Made by a program: the position numbers and the translations under genes. The notes beneath the pieces were generated by a model that ran no database searches, was not told the origin of the DNA, and saw nothing but the letters and a program-made list of their open reading frames with translations. This document shows positions 1 through 8,843 of a stretch of DNA of 64,000 nt, in pieces; position 1 is the first letter of the stretch; the number at the start of each line of letters is the position of its first letter. Origin of the DNA: PLGF01 sp052139695 (lineage in GTDB: Bacteria; Verrucomicrobiota; Verrucomicrobiia; Limisphaerales; Palsa-1400); assembly GCA_052139695.1 (NCBI GenBank), contig JBKQWF010000320.1:52382-116381 (forward strand), read 5' to 3'.

Positions 1-964
1 GCACCGGGGCCAGGCAACTCAGATACAAGTTGGCGTAAAAGGTCGTGCGCACATGGGGATCGAACGAGTTGACGTCCACCGCCTCAAACACTTTCTTCCA
101 CTGCGCGACCGCGCTGGCGCGGACGTGATCAAAGTCCCAGGCGGCAATTTCGGCTGCCAGGTTTTTCCGGGCGCCGTCGATACCGGTGCCGGAAATGCCG
201 ACTTTGACCAAAATCGTTTCATGGGCGGCGGTGCTATAATTGAAGGACGCCTTCATACTGCGCGCCTTGCCGTCGCGGGCGTCCGATGCCAACCGCTGGC
301 CGTCGCGCTCAAGCACGACCGATGCAAACGGCTTGGAGAATCGCATGACAAAATAAACCTCGCGCTTGCCACCCCAACCTTCCGAAAAGCGCGTGCCGCT
401 GACGGTTGTGTCGTTCTCGACCGTCAGGGAAGTTTCGAAGGCTTCATTGCCGACGCCATGGGCGAGGTCCAGAATGATGTGGGCGTTGTCCGCCGCCGGG
501 AAGGTGTATTTGTGAAAGCCGCACCGCGCCGTGGCGGTCAGTTCCACCGCGATCTTTGGATCATCCAGAAACACACGATAATCTCCCGGGGTGGCGTGCT
601 CCCGCTCGTGCGAAAAAGCGGATTTGTAACCATCGGGGTTGAATTGAATTTCCCCCACCGTCGGCATGAGGAGAACATCGCCCAGGCAGCCGCAGCCTGT
701 TCCGCTCAAATGGGTGTGGCTGAACCCGACGACGGCGGAGTCGGTGTAGTGGTAGCCGGAACAACCATCCCATCCTTTAATGGGAGTATCGGGGCTCAGT
801 TGCACCATGCCAAAGGGGACGGTGGCGCCGGGATAGGTGTGGCCGTGATCGGCAGTTCCGACCAGCGGAAGCGGTTCATTGACGGGGGCGGGCAGCGCCC
901 AGAGGCGTGCCGTCAGCAGGCACGTTGTGGCGAGCGTGGCGGCGATGAGATTTCTGGTATTCAT
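1..964 (-). CDS. GH92 family alpha-mannosidase, N-terminal part (cut by window start)
   Basis: Translating the minus strand from the ATG at 964 gives about 321 residues that run off the window edge. The N-terminus is a signal peptide (MNTRNLIAATLATTCLLTA), so the enzyme should be exported. The mature protein opens with GTADHGHTYPGATVPFGM, followed by GWDGCSGYHY and GFSHTHLSGTG, the hallmark N-terminal blocks of glycoside hydrolase family 92, calcium-dependent exo-acting alpha-mannosidases that trim mannans and N-glycans. The catalytic (alpha/alpha)6 domain lies mostly outside the window. Known members are about 750 residues, so less than half is present. A long open frame on the opposite strand over the same bases is a shadow. 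The family call is firm; linkage specificity cannot be read. Confidence 0.9.
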   Translation of the reverse strand, partial: MNTRNLIAATLATTCLLTARLWALPAPVNEPLPLVGTADHGHTYPGATVPFGMVQLSPDTPIKGWDGCSGYHYTDSAVVGFSHTHLSGTGCGCLGDVLLMPTVGEIQFNPDGYKSAFSHEREHATPGDYRVFLDDPKIAVELTATARCGFHKYTFPAADNAHIILDLAHGVGNEAFETSLTVENDTTVSGTRFSEGWGGKREVYFVMRFSKPFASVVLERDGQRLASDARDGKARSMKASFNYSTAAHETILVKVGISGTGIDGARKNLAAEIAAWDFDHVRASAVAQWKKVFEAVDVNSFDPHVRTTFYANLYLSCLAPV

Positions 965-1282
965 ATAGTTTCTCAGTGTGTGCTATTCGCGATTGCAGGG
1001 AGGATGCGGGCCACTGGCGGCAGTCGTGATACTGCTCCTCAGGAGAATCGTCTCATGATTCGATAGGACAGACGCGCCCCGTCCGCAACTAAATTCGGGG
1101 GAAAAAACAATAAGGAAAAGCACGTTGAGCGAGGCGTGTGTGAGACGCAATTCTTCCTTTGGAAGCCGTTGTACCGGGAAAAGGCGAGAATCATATCTAT
1201 GATGCAGCCTCACGGGTGCGCGAGAGAATTCTTGCACCCGAAAAGAGAGAGCGAGGGCATCGCGGCGGTGCGGCGCGCGGCG
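965..1282. other. intergenic stretch, no gene seen
   Basis: Between the GH92 start and the repeat cassette I see no supported gene on either strand. The part next to the cassette, from about 1230, contains cgaaaagagagagcgagggc, which recurs almost unchanged at about 63893-63915 beside the right-hand cassette copy, so the repeat arm extends to about 1230. Confidence 0.5.
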
Positions 1283-1334
1283 CCCCCCCCGGGCCCCGGG
1301 GGGGTAAGAGCGGCTCAATTTGGTTCAATTTAGC

Positions 1335-1568
1335 TCAATTGGGTTCGGGTTTCGGGTGGAAGCAGGCTTTCCGGGGCGGCGCCGGGGCCGTACTCGGCAC
1401 CGATGCCAAGGATTTAACGGATGCGCTCCTGTTTCTCTTGGCCTGGACTTCCGGCAGCCGCTTGAGCCAGGAGAGGAGGTTTTGGGCCGGCTCGGCATTT
1501 TGGAGGCGCTGGTTGAGCTGCTGACGGATGGCCAGCGGGAGCCGGGCGATTTTGCCGTTGCGCGTCAT
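1335..1568 (-). pseudogene. truncated DUF3486-like gene inside repeat cassette
   Basis: The first 44 residues (MTRNGKIARLPLAIRQQLNQ, then ending at LPEVQAK) resemble from memory the N-terminus of a DUF3486-like family (phage Mu gp27-like, HTH-containing) that is multicopy in Verrucomicrobiota. The rest of the domain is missing. The frame then enters a tail, SVKSLASVPSTAPAPPRKAC to KPEPN, which matches the tail of the short ORF at about 55165 and is encoded by the repeat. The stop TGA lies in the first AATTGA unit. GGAGG sits upstream of the ATG, within an 11-codon frame (ATG at 1600) that ends by overlapping this start. I treat it as a decayed or minimal remnant; function unknown. Confidence 0.5.
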
Positions 1569-1597
1569 CGGGGGCCTCCTGAGCGTGGCATTGTTTT

Positions 1598-1660
1598 CAT
1601 GCGGGGCAATGATAACAGGAATGCGTCAAGATTAAAATCCTACGGAAGGTTTTTGAACGG
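1598..1660 (-). promoter_or_regulatory. conserved cassette leader, copy 1
   Basis: The minus strand reads CCTTCCGTAGGATTTTA, then TTGACGC, then TTATCATTGCCCCGC and ATG. The same string with few changes lies directly upstream of the ORFs at about 55165 and at 55559. TTGACG and TATCAT are only 10-11 bp apart, so this is not a standard sigma-70 promoter. Its role (promoter, operator, recombination end or structured RNA leader) is unknown. Confidence 0.55.
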
Positions 1661-2429
1661 GTTTTACGTGTTGCTCATGAGCGGCGATTTTATAGAAAAC
1701 AGAGCCCCGCTGAATACGCTGAATACGCGGAAGAAGAGATTTCAGCGAGAACCTCTCCGTTCCTTTATTCCATTTCTACGTGGTCTGCGTGGTCTGGGGT
1801 CTAAATTGTCTTCTTGGGCGAGGATCGGGGCTGAAAGAGCAGTTTTGACAAAAGAGGCCATCCCGTCCATTGTGAATCTGAATTTCACTCAGAACCAGTT
1901 TGGGCAAGATTCAAAAGCGAACACAAGGCGTTGGGTGCAAATCCATGAGCGTGAGCGCCGCGCTCCGCACCGCCTTAAAGCACGCCAAATAAATCCGCAA
2001 ATGTAAAAAATGTTTAGATTTGACACCAATGGCCAAACAGGTTTTCTGGTGTCGAGCGAAATAACTGCAAATATCAAGAACACCGGGGATTTGTGTTGAG
2101 GGAACATCAAACAAAAATATGCGGTTATGTGGGACTGACCCCTCCGATGAGCTTGCGCGCCTTGCCCGACAGCCCGGCAAAGAGCGATGCCCAGTCAAGC
2201 ATTATATTACAATACCATTAACTGACCCCCACGGTTTCAACGAGAAAACCCTTGTAAAACAAGGGGAATGGCAGGTTGCCAACGATGGCGAAAACCCCTC
2301 GTAGAATTACAAACCTGTTGCCTCTGCCACTGATTTCGGTTCACGTCTGACCGGGGTGTTTCCAGGGCGCGCGGTAGGCGCGTTTGAGCAACTGGGAGGC
2401 GGCGGGATTTTAAAAATGGACCGACGGTT
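1661..2429. other. gene-poor stretch with remnants
   Basis: No gene is supported here. It contains ctgaatacgctgaatacgcg and cgtggtctgcgtggtctg, low-complexity strings of a type common between genes in such genomes. On the minus strand at 2202-2125 there is a 25-codon frame ending KLIGGVSPT, flanked on both sides by GGGTCAGT; it resembles the 3' end of a lost gene but cannot be assigned. Confidence 0.4.
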
Positions 2430-4490
2430 TTAATCGCACGTTCCCGTCAACGTCTTCTTGACTTCGTCTGGGTTTTCAGTTGGCGGCTGGCAGGCGTGGC
2501 CGCTGCAAAGATAAACGCAGGCGCGCTCCGGGGCAGGGAGCGTTTGGGCAAATGGTTCCACTGGTCCCGTGTTGCTTAAGACAACTTTTCCAGGCTGATA
2601 GATTGCATGGACGGCGCGAAGCAAAGTCTGCGTCCCGGCTTGCGCGGGATCGCCCGCGACGACCGCGCGCCACGGTTCGTGCAGCAGAAAATCCAAGGCG
2701 ATGAGCAGATGCGGGACGGCTTGGGGCAACTCATGAAGGCGCGGGGCGAATAACCGCAGCGTTTTCTCGGCGGCGTCCGCAAATTCCTTGCGCCCTGTTA
2801 TCGCCGCAAGGCGGAGCAGGGAGAGCACTGCCACGGAATTGCCGGAAGGTTCGGCGCCGTCGTAATCATCCTTGCAGCGGAGAATCAACTCATGGCCCGC
2901 GCCGACGCTGTCATAGAAACCGCCATTGGCCGCATCGTAGAAGCCGGCCAGCATCGCTTCGGCCAGGGTGATGGCAAAACTCAGGTGCGCCGGGGCGAGC
3001 GTGGCCTCGTAGAGGTCGAGCGTCCCGGCGCAAAGATGGGCATAGGCGGAAAGAAGCTGGACGGAATCCCGTTCTCCTTGCCGCCAGCGGTGGTGCAAGG
3101 TCCGGCTTTGCTCCTCCCACAAATGGGCGCGCAAGAACTCCAGGTTTTTTTCCGCGGCGGCGCGATACTGGTCATCGCCCAGCACGATAAACGCCCGGGC
3201 CAGGGCCCCGAGCATCATCCCGTTCCAGGAGGCGAGGACTTTATCGTCTCGGGACGGGCGGACGCGGCCCAGGCGCGCCTGGAACATTTTCTCTTTGGCC
3301 GATTCGAGGATCTTCTGCTCCGGCAGGGTCAGGCTGGCATCGGCGATGTGCAAGACGTTCTGGTTCGGCAAGGGATGCGGATCGCTGTGATCGACGAAGT
3401 TCCCCGCTTCCGTGACGCCGAAATAACGCGCCGCCACTTGAGATTCCGCCGCTGTCAATAACTGCGACAATTCCGCCGCCGTCCAACAGTAAAACTTGCC
3501 CTCTTTTCCCTCGCTGTCGGCGTCCTCCGCGGAGTAAAAACCGCCGCCTGGATCGGTCATGTCGCGGAGGACGTAGCGCGCAATGCCCCGCGCGGTTTGC
3601 GCGTGGCGTTCGTCGCCCGAGACCAGGAAAGCGTCCAGGCAGAGGTTGAGCAACTGGGCATTGTCGTAAAGCATTTTTTCGAAGTGCGGCACGAGCCATT
3701 GCGCATCGACGGAATAACGGGCAAACCCGCCTCCAATTTGATCGTAGAGGCCGCCCGCCGCCATGCATTGGCACGTATGCAGGACCATGCGGGTTCCCTC
3801 GGCGTCTCCGGCGCGCGCCGCCTGGCGCAAGAGAAAGAGCGATTCGCTGGGGCGGGGAAACTTGGGAGCGGAGCCGAAGCCGCCGAAGACGGGGTCGTAC
3901 TCGCGCTTGAAAAGAGCGGCAGCGTTTTCCAGGACCGCGCGCGAGAGCGCGAAGGTGCCTGGTTCGCGGCTGATGTAGTTTTCCAGTTGACGATGGAAGT
4001 CCACGGCAGTCGAAAGCACGCGGTCCCGGCGCTGCTCCCACAGATTGGCGATCTGACGCAAAACCTGGATGAAACTGGCCTGGCCATATTTGTTTTCAGG
4101 AGGGAAATAGGTTCCGCCATAGAAGGGCTTCAAGTCCGGGGTGAGAAAGCAATTGAGCGGCCATCCGCCCTGGTGGGTCAAAGCCTGCACCGCCGTCATA
4201 TAGATTCTGTCCACGTCCGGACGTTCCTCCCGGTCCACTTTGATGCTGACAAAGTGGGAGTTGAGGAAGCGGGCGAGGGCGGGGTCCTCGAAAGATTCGC
4301 GCTCCATGACATGGCACCAGTGGCAGGTCGAGTAACCGATGCTCAGGAAAATCGGTTTCTGCTCGTCGCGGGCCCTGGCAAAGGCTTCCGCGCCCCAGGG
4401 AAACCAATCAACCGGGTTGTGCTGGTGTTGCAGTAAATAAGGCGATTTCTCGCGGGCCAGGCGATTGGCATGAGATGAACCGGTCGTCAT
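2430..4490 (-). CDS. thioredoxin-domain protein of the YyaL/DUF255 (spermatogenesis-associated protein 20) family
   Basis: A 686-residue protein. The N-terminal DUF255 thioredoxin-like domain begins at NRLAREKSPYLLQHQHNPVD and carries the STCHWCHVMERESF redox motif (CxxC form CHWC) and VDREERPDVD. The remainder is an (alpha/alpha)6-toroid-like region resembling cellobiose 2-epimerase/AGE folds, with GGFGSAPKFPRP and GGGFYSAEDADSEGKEG. Full length for the family (about 680). I chose the ATG at 4490 because it overlaps the upstream gene's stop as ATGA and matches the family's N-terminus; an in-frame ATG at 4517 would add nine residues. It is probably translationally coupled to the amidohydrolase. 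The biochemical role of the family is not settled. Confidence 0.88.
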   Translation of the reverse strand: MTTGSSHANRLAREKSPYLLQHQHNPVDWFPWGAEAFARARDEQKPIFLSIGYSTCHWCHVMERESFEDPALARFLNSHFVSIKVDREERPDVDRIYMTAVQALTHQGGWPLNCFLTPDLKPFYGGTYFPPENKYGQASFIQVLRQIANLWEQRRDRVLSTAVDFHRQLENYISREPGTFALSRAVLENAAALFKREYDPVFGGFGSAPKFPRPSESLFLLRQAARAGDAEGTRMVLHTCQCMAAGGLYDQIGGGFARYSVDAQWLVPHFEKMLYDNAQLLNLCLDAFLVSGDERHAQTARGIARYVLRDMTDPGGGFYSAEDADSEGKEGKFYCWTAAELSQLLTAAESQVAARYFGVTEAGNFVDHSDPHPLPNQNVLHIADASLTLPEQKILESAKEKMFQARLGRVRPSRDDKVLASWNGMMLGALARAFIVLGDDQYRAAAEKNLEFLRAHLWEEQSRTLHHRWRQGERDSVQLLSAYAHLCAGTLDLYEATLAPAHLSFAITLAEAMLAGFYDAANGGFYDSVGAGHELILRCKDDYDGAEPSGNSVAVLSLLRLAAITGRKEFADAAEKTLRLFAPRLHELPQAVPHLLIALDFLLHEPWRAVVAGDPAQAGTQTLLRAVHAIYQPGKVVLSNTGPVEPFAQTLPAPERACVYLCSGHACQPPTENPDEVKKTLTGTCD

Positions 4491-5734
4491 GGTGACGAGC
4501 ATGGAGGAAGAATCCATTGTCCGTCAATCATGCTTGCGGAGACCGGACCGGCGCGATGCACCACTGCGGCGGCGGCTTCCTCTCTTTTGCCGCTGAAGGG
4601 AAGGGTGATCATATCGGCCAAGGCATGGGGAAAAAGACCGCCGACGCGGTCCTGCCAGCCCAAAGCCTTCGCTCCGGCCTGAGTAGCCATCCGCAAGACC
4701 TCGGACGGCGCCACTTCAGGATGGGCGAGCGCAAACGCGCGCGTCTCGGCAAGCATGTTCAATTCCGGCATGGCCCGGGCCGTTGTCTTGACGCTGGCCA
4801 GGCTGTCGGTGCCCAAACAGACGTTGACGCCGGCGGCGGAGAGTTCGCGGAAGGGGAACGGTTGATGGCGAAAATAGGCGTGGCTGCGGGGACAATGGAC
4901 GACGCTGCTGTGCGAGGCCGCCAGAGCGGCAACGTCCCGCGGTTCAAGATAATTGGCATGGACCGCGATAAAATTTGGGCCCAACAAACCGCAACGGGCC
5001 ACTTGCTCCAGCGGCGTGCCCAAGCCGCAATCGGACATCTCGCGCTGCTTGCTCAACCAGTCAAACATAGGACCGCGCCGGTGCCGGTACATTTCAAATT
5101 CGTCGATCGATTCGGCCACATGCGTCGTCAAACGCCAGCCGCGCCGCCGGGCCAAAGCCGCCGTCCGCTGAAGAAGGGCCGGCGTGGTGGAATAAAGAGC
5201 GTGGGGTGAAAATCCCACAAAACCGCGGCGTGACGAAAGGCTGCGGCGCTTGGCCGCCGCTTCGTGCAGGATTTCCTCGGGATGCCGGCGGCTCTTCACG
5301 CCCGTCATTTCCAAAAAGGAGAAGACACGCAACGGCGTGGAAGACCAGACTTCGGGCAGCAACTCCGGCACCGCCTCAATGTCCGCCACGGTCGTGGTCC
5401 CGGTGGCGGCGAGCATCTTGGCGCCGCGCAGCCAGGCCGCGGCGTAATCGGTGTAGCTGGAGGCGGCCTTGAGCGCGAGCAAACCCTTGATCCAGTCAGG
5501 AAACTGTTTTTGGGGCGGCAGTCCGGTCATGTCGGTGTAGTCAAGGTGGCAGTGGGCATTGACCAAACCCGGCAGCAAGATGACATCACCTAAATCCACT
5601 GGGGTCGCGGTTTCACGCGGGCGCAAATCGCGCCACGGGCCAACGGCGGTGACGCGATTTGCGGAAATGAGAACCGCACCGTCCTCCAACGGGGGTTTGG
5701 AAACGGGCAAAACAATCCGGGCGCGCAGGAGCAT
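4487..5734 (-). CDS. amidohydrolase, aminofutalosine/adenosine-type deaminase family
   Basis: A 415-residue metal-dependent hydrolase of the TRZ/ATZ/MtaD group. The metal-binding NAHCHLD motif (HxH) follows VILLPGLV, with THVAESIDEF, VHANY and CLGTDSLAS as the later metal and catalytic blocks. Members deaminate methylthioadenosine, S-adenosylhomocysteine or 6-amino-6-deoxyfutalosine (MqnX, futalosine menaquinone route); the sequence alone does not decide between these. The start is ATG at 5734 (MLLRARIVLP). The 3' end overlaps the YyaL-like gene by 4 bp. It lies just upstream of that gene and downstream of hpf on the same strand. Confidence 0.85.
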   Translation of the reverse strand: MLLRARIVLPVSKPPLEDGAVLISANRVTAVGPWRDLRPRETATPVDLGDVILLPGLVNAHCHLDYTDMTGLPPQKQFPDWIKGLLALKAASSYTDYAAAWLRGAKMLAATGTTTVADIEAVPELLPEVWSSTPLRVFSFLEMTGVKSRRHPEEILHEAAAKRRSLSSRRGFVGFSPHALYSTTPALLQRTAALARRRGWRLTTHVAESIDEFEMYRHRRGPMFDWLSKQREMSDCGLGTPLEQVARCGLLGPNFIAVHANYLEPRDVAALAASHSSVVHCPRSHAYFRHQPFPFRELSAAGVNVCLGTDSLASVKTTARAMPELNMLAETRAFALAHPEVAPSEVLRMATQAGAKALGWQDRVGGLFPHALADMITLPFSGKREEAAAAVVHRAGPVSASMIDGQWILPPCSSP

Positions 5735-5763
5735 GAATGAGTCGTCGTCCTGGCCGGAACGCG

Positions 5764-6117
5764 CTACGGTTCCTCGCTGGCGCGCGAAGCCACGCTTTGG
5801 GTGGCAGGGGTGTGCTTGCGCGATTTGAATTTGCTGTGACGCTTGCGCAACTGTTGTTCGATTTTCTTGCGGACCAGGTCAATGGCCTTGTAGAGGTCGG
5901 TTTCGCAGTCCTCAGCGAAAATGTCATTCCCCGGCACGGCCAGCCGAATGGAGCAGGAAAACTGGCGTTCCGGCCCTTTCAAGTGATTGTGATCCACAGT
6001 GACGCGAGCCGTGGTGACAAACCGGTCCAGGTGTTCGATTTTTTCGATTCTGTCCAGGATGTGATCTTCGATGGCTTTGGTTAAGGTGACATTGTGAGCC
6101 GAAAGAATGAACTTCAT
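5764..6117 (-). CDS. hpf: ribosome hibernation promoting factor HPF/RaiA (short form)
   Basis: 117 residues, MKFILSAHNVTLTKAIEDHI, with the beta-alpha-beta-beta-beta-alpha layout of the sigma-54 modulation/YfiA family. It binds the decoding region of the 30S subunit to stall and store ribosomes in stationary phase. It ends in a basic and Ser/Thr-rich tail (KRHSKFKSRKH) without the long C-terminal dimerisation domain, so it is a short HPF. It is transcribed divergently from parA, with 83 bp between the two starts. Confidence 0.9.
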   Translation of the reverse strand: MKFILSAHNVTLTKAIEDHILDRIEKIEHLDRFVTTARVTVDHNHLKGPERQFSCSIRLAVPGNDIFAEDCETDLYKAIDLVRKKIEQQLRKRHSKFKSRKHTPATQSVASRASEEP

Positions 6118-6200
6118 ACATACTAATGTGCTTTATCCAGCGATTAAAATCCAACGCAAATTTCTTTGCCGCCGTCGCGGTTTGCGAGATAATTGGTATT

Positions 6201-7019
6201 GTGCCTGCTAAAATCATCGCGGTGGCCAACCAAAAAGGGGGCGTCGGCAAGACGACCACAACGATCAACGTCTCCGCCTGCCTGGCGCAGTTGGGACGGC
6301 GGGTCCTGCTGCTGGACCTTGACCCCCAGGCCAATGCCACCAGCGGGGTCGGCTTGGAAAAAGTCGCGGGCGGCAGCGCCTACCGCGCCTTGCTGGGGGA
6401 GGGGACGCTGTTTGACAAGATTCGGCCCACCAATTTCGAGCGCCTCCACGTTGTCCCCAGCGAAGTCGATATGTGCGGCGCGGAAATCGAAATCGCGCGG
6501 GCGGAAGATCACTTGCGCCGGCTGGCGGGACTTCTGGAACCCGTGGCGGCGGCGGGGCAGTTTGATCTAATTCTCATCGACTGTCCGCCCTCCCTGGGCA
6601 TTTTGACCCTCAATGCCTTTGCCGCATCGGATTTCCTGGTCATCCCGTTGCAATGCGAATATTACGCCCTGGAGGGAATTTCCCTGAGCCACAAAATCCT
6701 CACCCAAGTGCGCGACGGCGGCATCAATCCCAAGTTGGACCTGCTGGGGGTGATTATGACGATGTTTGACGCCCGCACCAGGCTTTCGGCGCAGGTGGTT
6801 GAGGAAGTGCGGCAACACTTCGGAGATCTTGTGTTTGACACAATCATCCCGCGCGCGATCCGGCTGGCTGAAGCCCCGAGCTTTGGCCGGCCGATCATTC
6901 ATTACGACAAATACAGCCCCGGCGCCGCCGCCTACGAGGTGTTAACGGGGGAATTGCTCCAACGGCTAAGTGCCCGCGCAAAATCAAGTTCCGGGAACGA
7001 GGCGCAATCCGAGCATTAA
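6201..7019 (+). CDS. parA: ParA/Soj family chromosome partitioning ATPase
   Basis: 272 residues from a GTG start (VPAKIIAVANQKGGVGKTTT). KGGVGKTTT is the deviant Walker A motif; DLDPQANATSGVG, LILIDCPPSLG (Walker B) and VVEEVRQHFG follow as in Soj. The enzyme dimerises on DNA with ATP and moves ParB-parS complexes. The open frame extends 25 codons upstream, but those residues are not family-like, so I start at 6201 just before the Walker A strand. No parB is adjacent downstream, where the usual soj-spo0J pair would continue; it must be elsewhere or absent. Confidence 0.92.
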   Translation: MPAKIIAVANQKGGVGKTTTTINVSACLAQLGRRVLLLDLDPQANATSGVGLEKVAGGSAYRALLGEGTLFDKIRPTNFERLHVVPSEVDMCGAEIEIARAEDHLRRLAGLLEPVAAAGQFDLILIDCPPSLGILTLNAFAASDFLVIPLQCEYYALEGISLSHKILTQVRDGGINPKLDLLGVIMTMFDARTRLSAQVVEEVRQHFGDLVFDTIIPRAIRLAEAPSFGRPIIHYDKYSPGAAAYEVLTGELLQRLSARAKSSSGNEAQSEH

Positions 7020-7244
7020 AAAGGCGCGCACCCCCGGTTAGACGGCATTGAGAATTGGTCAGAGAGCCAGACTATTCCAGTCGCGCCACCGCAACTTCTG
7101 CCGTCGCGCGGTGTGGAAGATAGTTGATGGCTAATGGAAACTGGTTTGCCCTTGCCAAATGGCCTCCGGCGAAGGAAAGTCTCGCCATGACGGGCCGTGT
7201 CCATCGGATGAATATTCCAAGCGCCCCATCGTCGGTGGTATAGA
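7020..7244. other. intergenic stretch, nothing assigned
   Basis: About 225 bases between parA and the DUF6600 gene. I see no gene, clear hairpin terminator or repeat. GGTGG lies nine bases before the downstream ATG and may serve as its ribosome binding site. Confidence 0.4.
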
Positions 7245-8843
7245 ATGAAATCTCCGGCGTTATCCTCCTACGTTTGGCTAATCGCCATTGGGGCGACCGC
7301 CGTTCTTTTGGTCGGTGCTTTCGCCCGTTTCGATCCATCCGCTTCCGCCAAAATCGATTTGCCTGCGGGATCAGATGCCTTTGCCGCCGCCGCACCGGAG
7401 GCGGCAGGGGAGCCGGCGTTGCCGGCGAATTTGTCGCCGGGTCTTGCGGAGATTATCCGTCTTGCGCAAGCCCATGTGGAAGAGGGGGTTATACTTTCCT
7501 ATATTCAAAACTCCGGCCAAGTCTATACGCCTTCGGCGGAAGAGATTCTTTATTTGTCCGATTTGGGCCTGCCGCAAAATGTAATTGCCGCGTTGTTTAA
7601 AGATAGACCGGCGCCGCCGGCGCCTGAGGCGGCTCCGCTGGCTTCCGGGGTTGCGTCCCGGACTCCGCCGGGACCGGATTCAGCTTCCCCGGCGACAGCC
7701 GCTCCCGACTCCAATTTCTTTTACAACGACTTGGCCCCTTACGGCGCGTGGGTGGAAGTGCCTGACTACGGCTTGTCGTGGCAACCGGCGGTTGAGACGA
7801 TTGACGCAGACTGGTGCCCCTACCTGGACCGGGGACAGTGGATAGATTCGGACAGCGGCTGGTATTGGCTATCGGATTACACCTGGGGCTGGGCGGTATT
7901 TCATTATGGCCGGTGGATAAGAGAGCCGCGCTTTGGCTGGGTATGGGTGCCAGGCAAAGTTTGGGCCCCGGGCTGGGTGGCCTGGCGTTCGACGGGCGAC
8001 TATTACGGCTGGGGGCCTTTGCCGCCGGGGGCCAGCGTGCTGGGAGCGGCTAGTGCGGTCACGGCGTCCTCTTTTGTATTCGTCCCCGCGAATCACTTCC
8101 TCAGCCGCCAGCTCCGGGGCAAAGTCGTGCCGCCGGCGCGCGCCGCCAGCCTTTTTGCGAAGAGCCAGTTGCTCAAGAATTACAGTCTTGTCAGTGATAA
8201 GATTGTCCATGGCGGAGTCAGCCGGGAAGAAGTTGCGGCCGCCACGGGCAAGGCCCTCAAGCCGGTCAAATTGCGTTCCGTTTCCTCGCCGGAAGCGGTG
8301 TCCGAAGTGGTGGACCGGTCTTCTCTGCCAGTCTGTCGTCCGAACCCGTCCACGGCCGCTGCCGCGGCCTGGTCTCAGTCTGGCGCCTTGCAGGGCAAAT
8401 CGGCGGCGCCAAAGGCTGCGACGCCTGCCGCCTCGCAGCCAGAGCAGGTGGCGGTGACGGATGCTGAAGAATCATCCGGATTGTCGGAGAACAGTCTGCC
8501 CGAGATGCAGTTGCCGCCATTGCATTACAGTCCAGGAATAGCAACCCCAACGCCTAACAGGAAATTCGGGTCTGTTGTTACTCCCTCATCTCCCGTCAAT
8601 CCCAGCGGCAAGTCCGCTCCTCGGCCCGTCCATCATGCACCGTCCCAACATTTGGATCCGGTGGAAAGGCCAGCAACGCCCGCGCCGCCAGCGCCGCAGA
8701 TTGAGCAAAATCGGACCACTTATGCGGCAGCGAGCCGGGCGGTGGAAGCTCCGCCGCGTCCAGCGCCGCCGCCGCCCGCGCCACAAGCTCCCAGGGCAAG
8801 TCCAAGCCCGCCGGCCAGCGCTACTTCTTCATCACACCGGTGA
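7245..8843 (+). CDS. secreted/membrane DUF6600-type protein with Pro/Ala-rich tail
   Basis: 532 residues. An N-terminal signal or anchor (VWLIAIGATAVLLVGAF) is followed by an Ala/Pro-rich linker, a small helical region (HVEEGVILSYIQNSGQ), and at about residues 160-265 an aromatic-rich repeat region (YGAWVEVPDYGLSWQP, WYWLSDYTWGWAVFHYGRW, GWVWVPGKVWAPGWVAWR). This W/Y/G-rich pattern is typical of DUF6600 proteins found in soil Verrucomicrobiota and Proteobacteria. The last 200 residues are low complexity, rich in Pro, Ala and Ser. The role is unknown; a periplasmic or surface structural role is a guess. Its 3' end overlaps the convergent S46 peptidase gene by 23 bp. Confidence 0.8.
   Translation: MKSPALSSYVWLIAIGATAVLLVGAFARFDPSASAKIDLPAGSDAFAAAAPEAAGEPALPANLSPGLAEIIRLAQAHVEEGVILSYIQNSGQVYTPSAEEILYLSDLGLPQNVIAALFKDRPAPPAPEAAPLASGVASRTPPGPDSASPATAAPDSNFFYNDLAPYGAWVEVPDYGLSWQPAVETIDADWCPYLDRGQWIDSDSGWYWLSDYTWGWAVFHYGRWIREPRFGWVWVPGKVWAPGWVAWRSTGDYYGWGPLPPGASVLGAASAVTASSFVFVPANHFLSRQLRGKVVPPARAASLFAKSQLLKNYSLVSDKIVHGGVSREEVAAATGKALKPVKLRSVSSPEAVSEVVDRSSLPVCRPNPSTAAAAAWSQSGALQGKSAAPKAATPAASQPEQVAVTDAEESSGLSENSLPEMQLPPLHYSPGIATPTPNRKFGSVVTPSSPVNPSGKSAPRPVHHAPSQHLDPVERPATPAPPAPQIEQNRTTYAAASRAVEAPPRPAPPPPAPQAPRASPSPPASATSSSHR

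Larger units (their letters stand above)
1283..1660 (-). repeat. dispersed cassette copy 1: leader, short ORF, 3 x 10 bp, C8/G7 palindrome
   Basis: Read on the minus strand the order is a leader (1660-1598), a short ORF (1568-1335), three 10-bp units (1341-1312, AATTGAG-type) and a G/C palindrome (1304-1283: G/C runs around GGGCCCC). The same order is found on the plus strand at 55106-55421. The three-unit array and palindrome recur at 63929-63980. Leader and ORF tail align with copy 2 at roughly 70 percent by eye. This looks like one repeated unit rather than chance low complexity. Confidence 0.75.

Noticed and set aside
53..1066. Open frame of 337 codons on the plus strand
   Set aside because: It lies opposite the GH92 gene, whose minus-strand translation carries clear family motifs; the plus-strand product has none.
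1283..1304. C/G runs as sequencing or assembly artefacts
   Set aside because: The runs recur three times in the same order next to the same 10-bp arrays, so they are part of a real repeat, though exact run lengths could be off.
2125..2202. 25-codon frame ending KLIGGVSPT
   Set aside because: Too short to support; may be the end of a lost gene, so noted only as a remnant.
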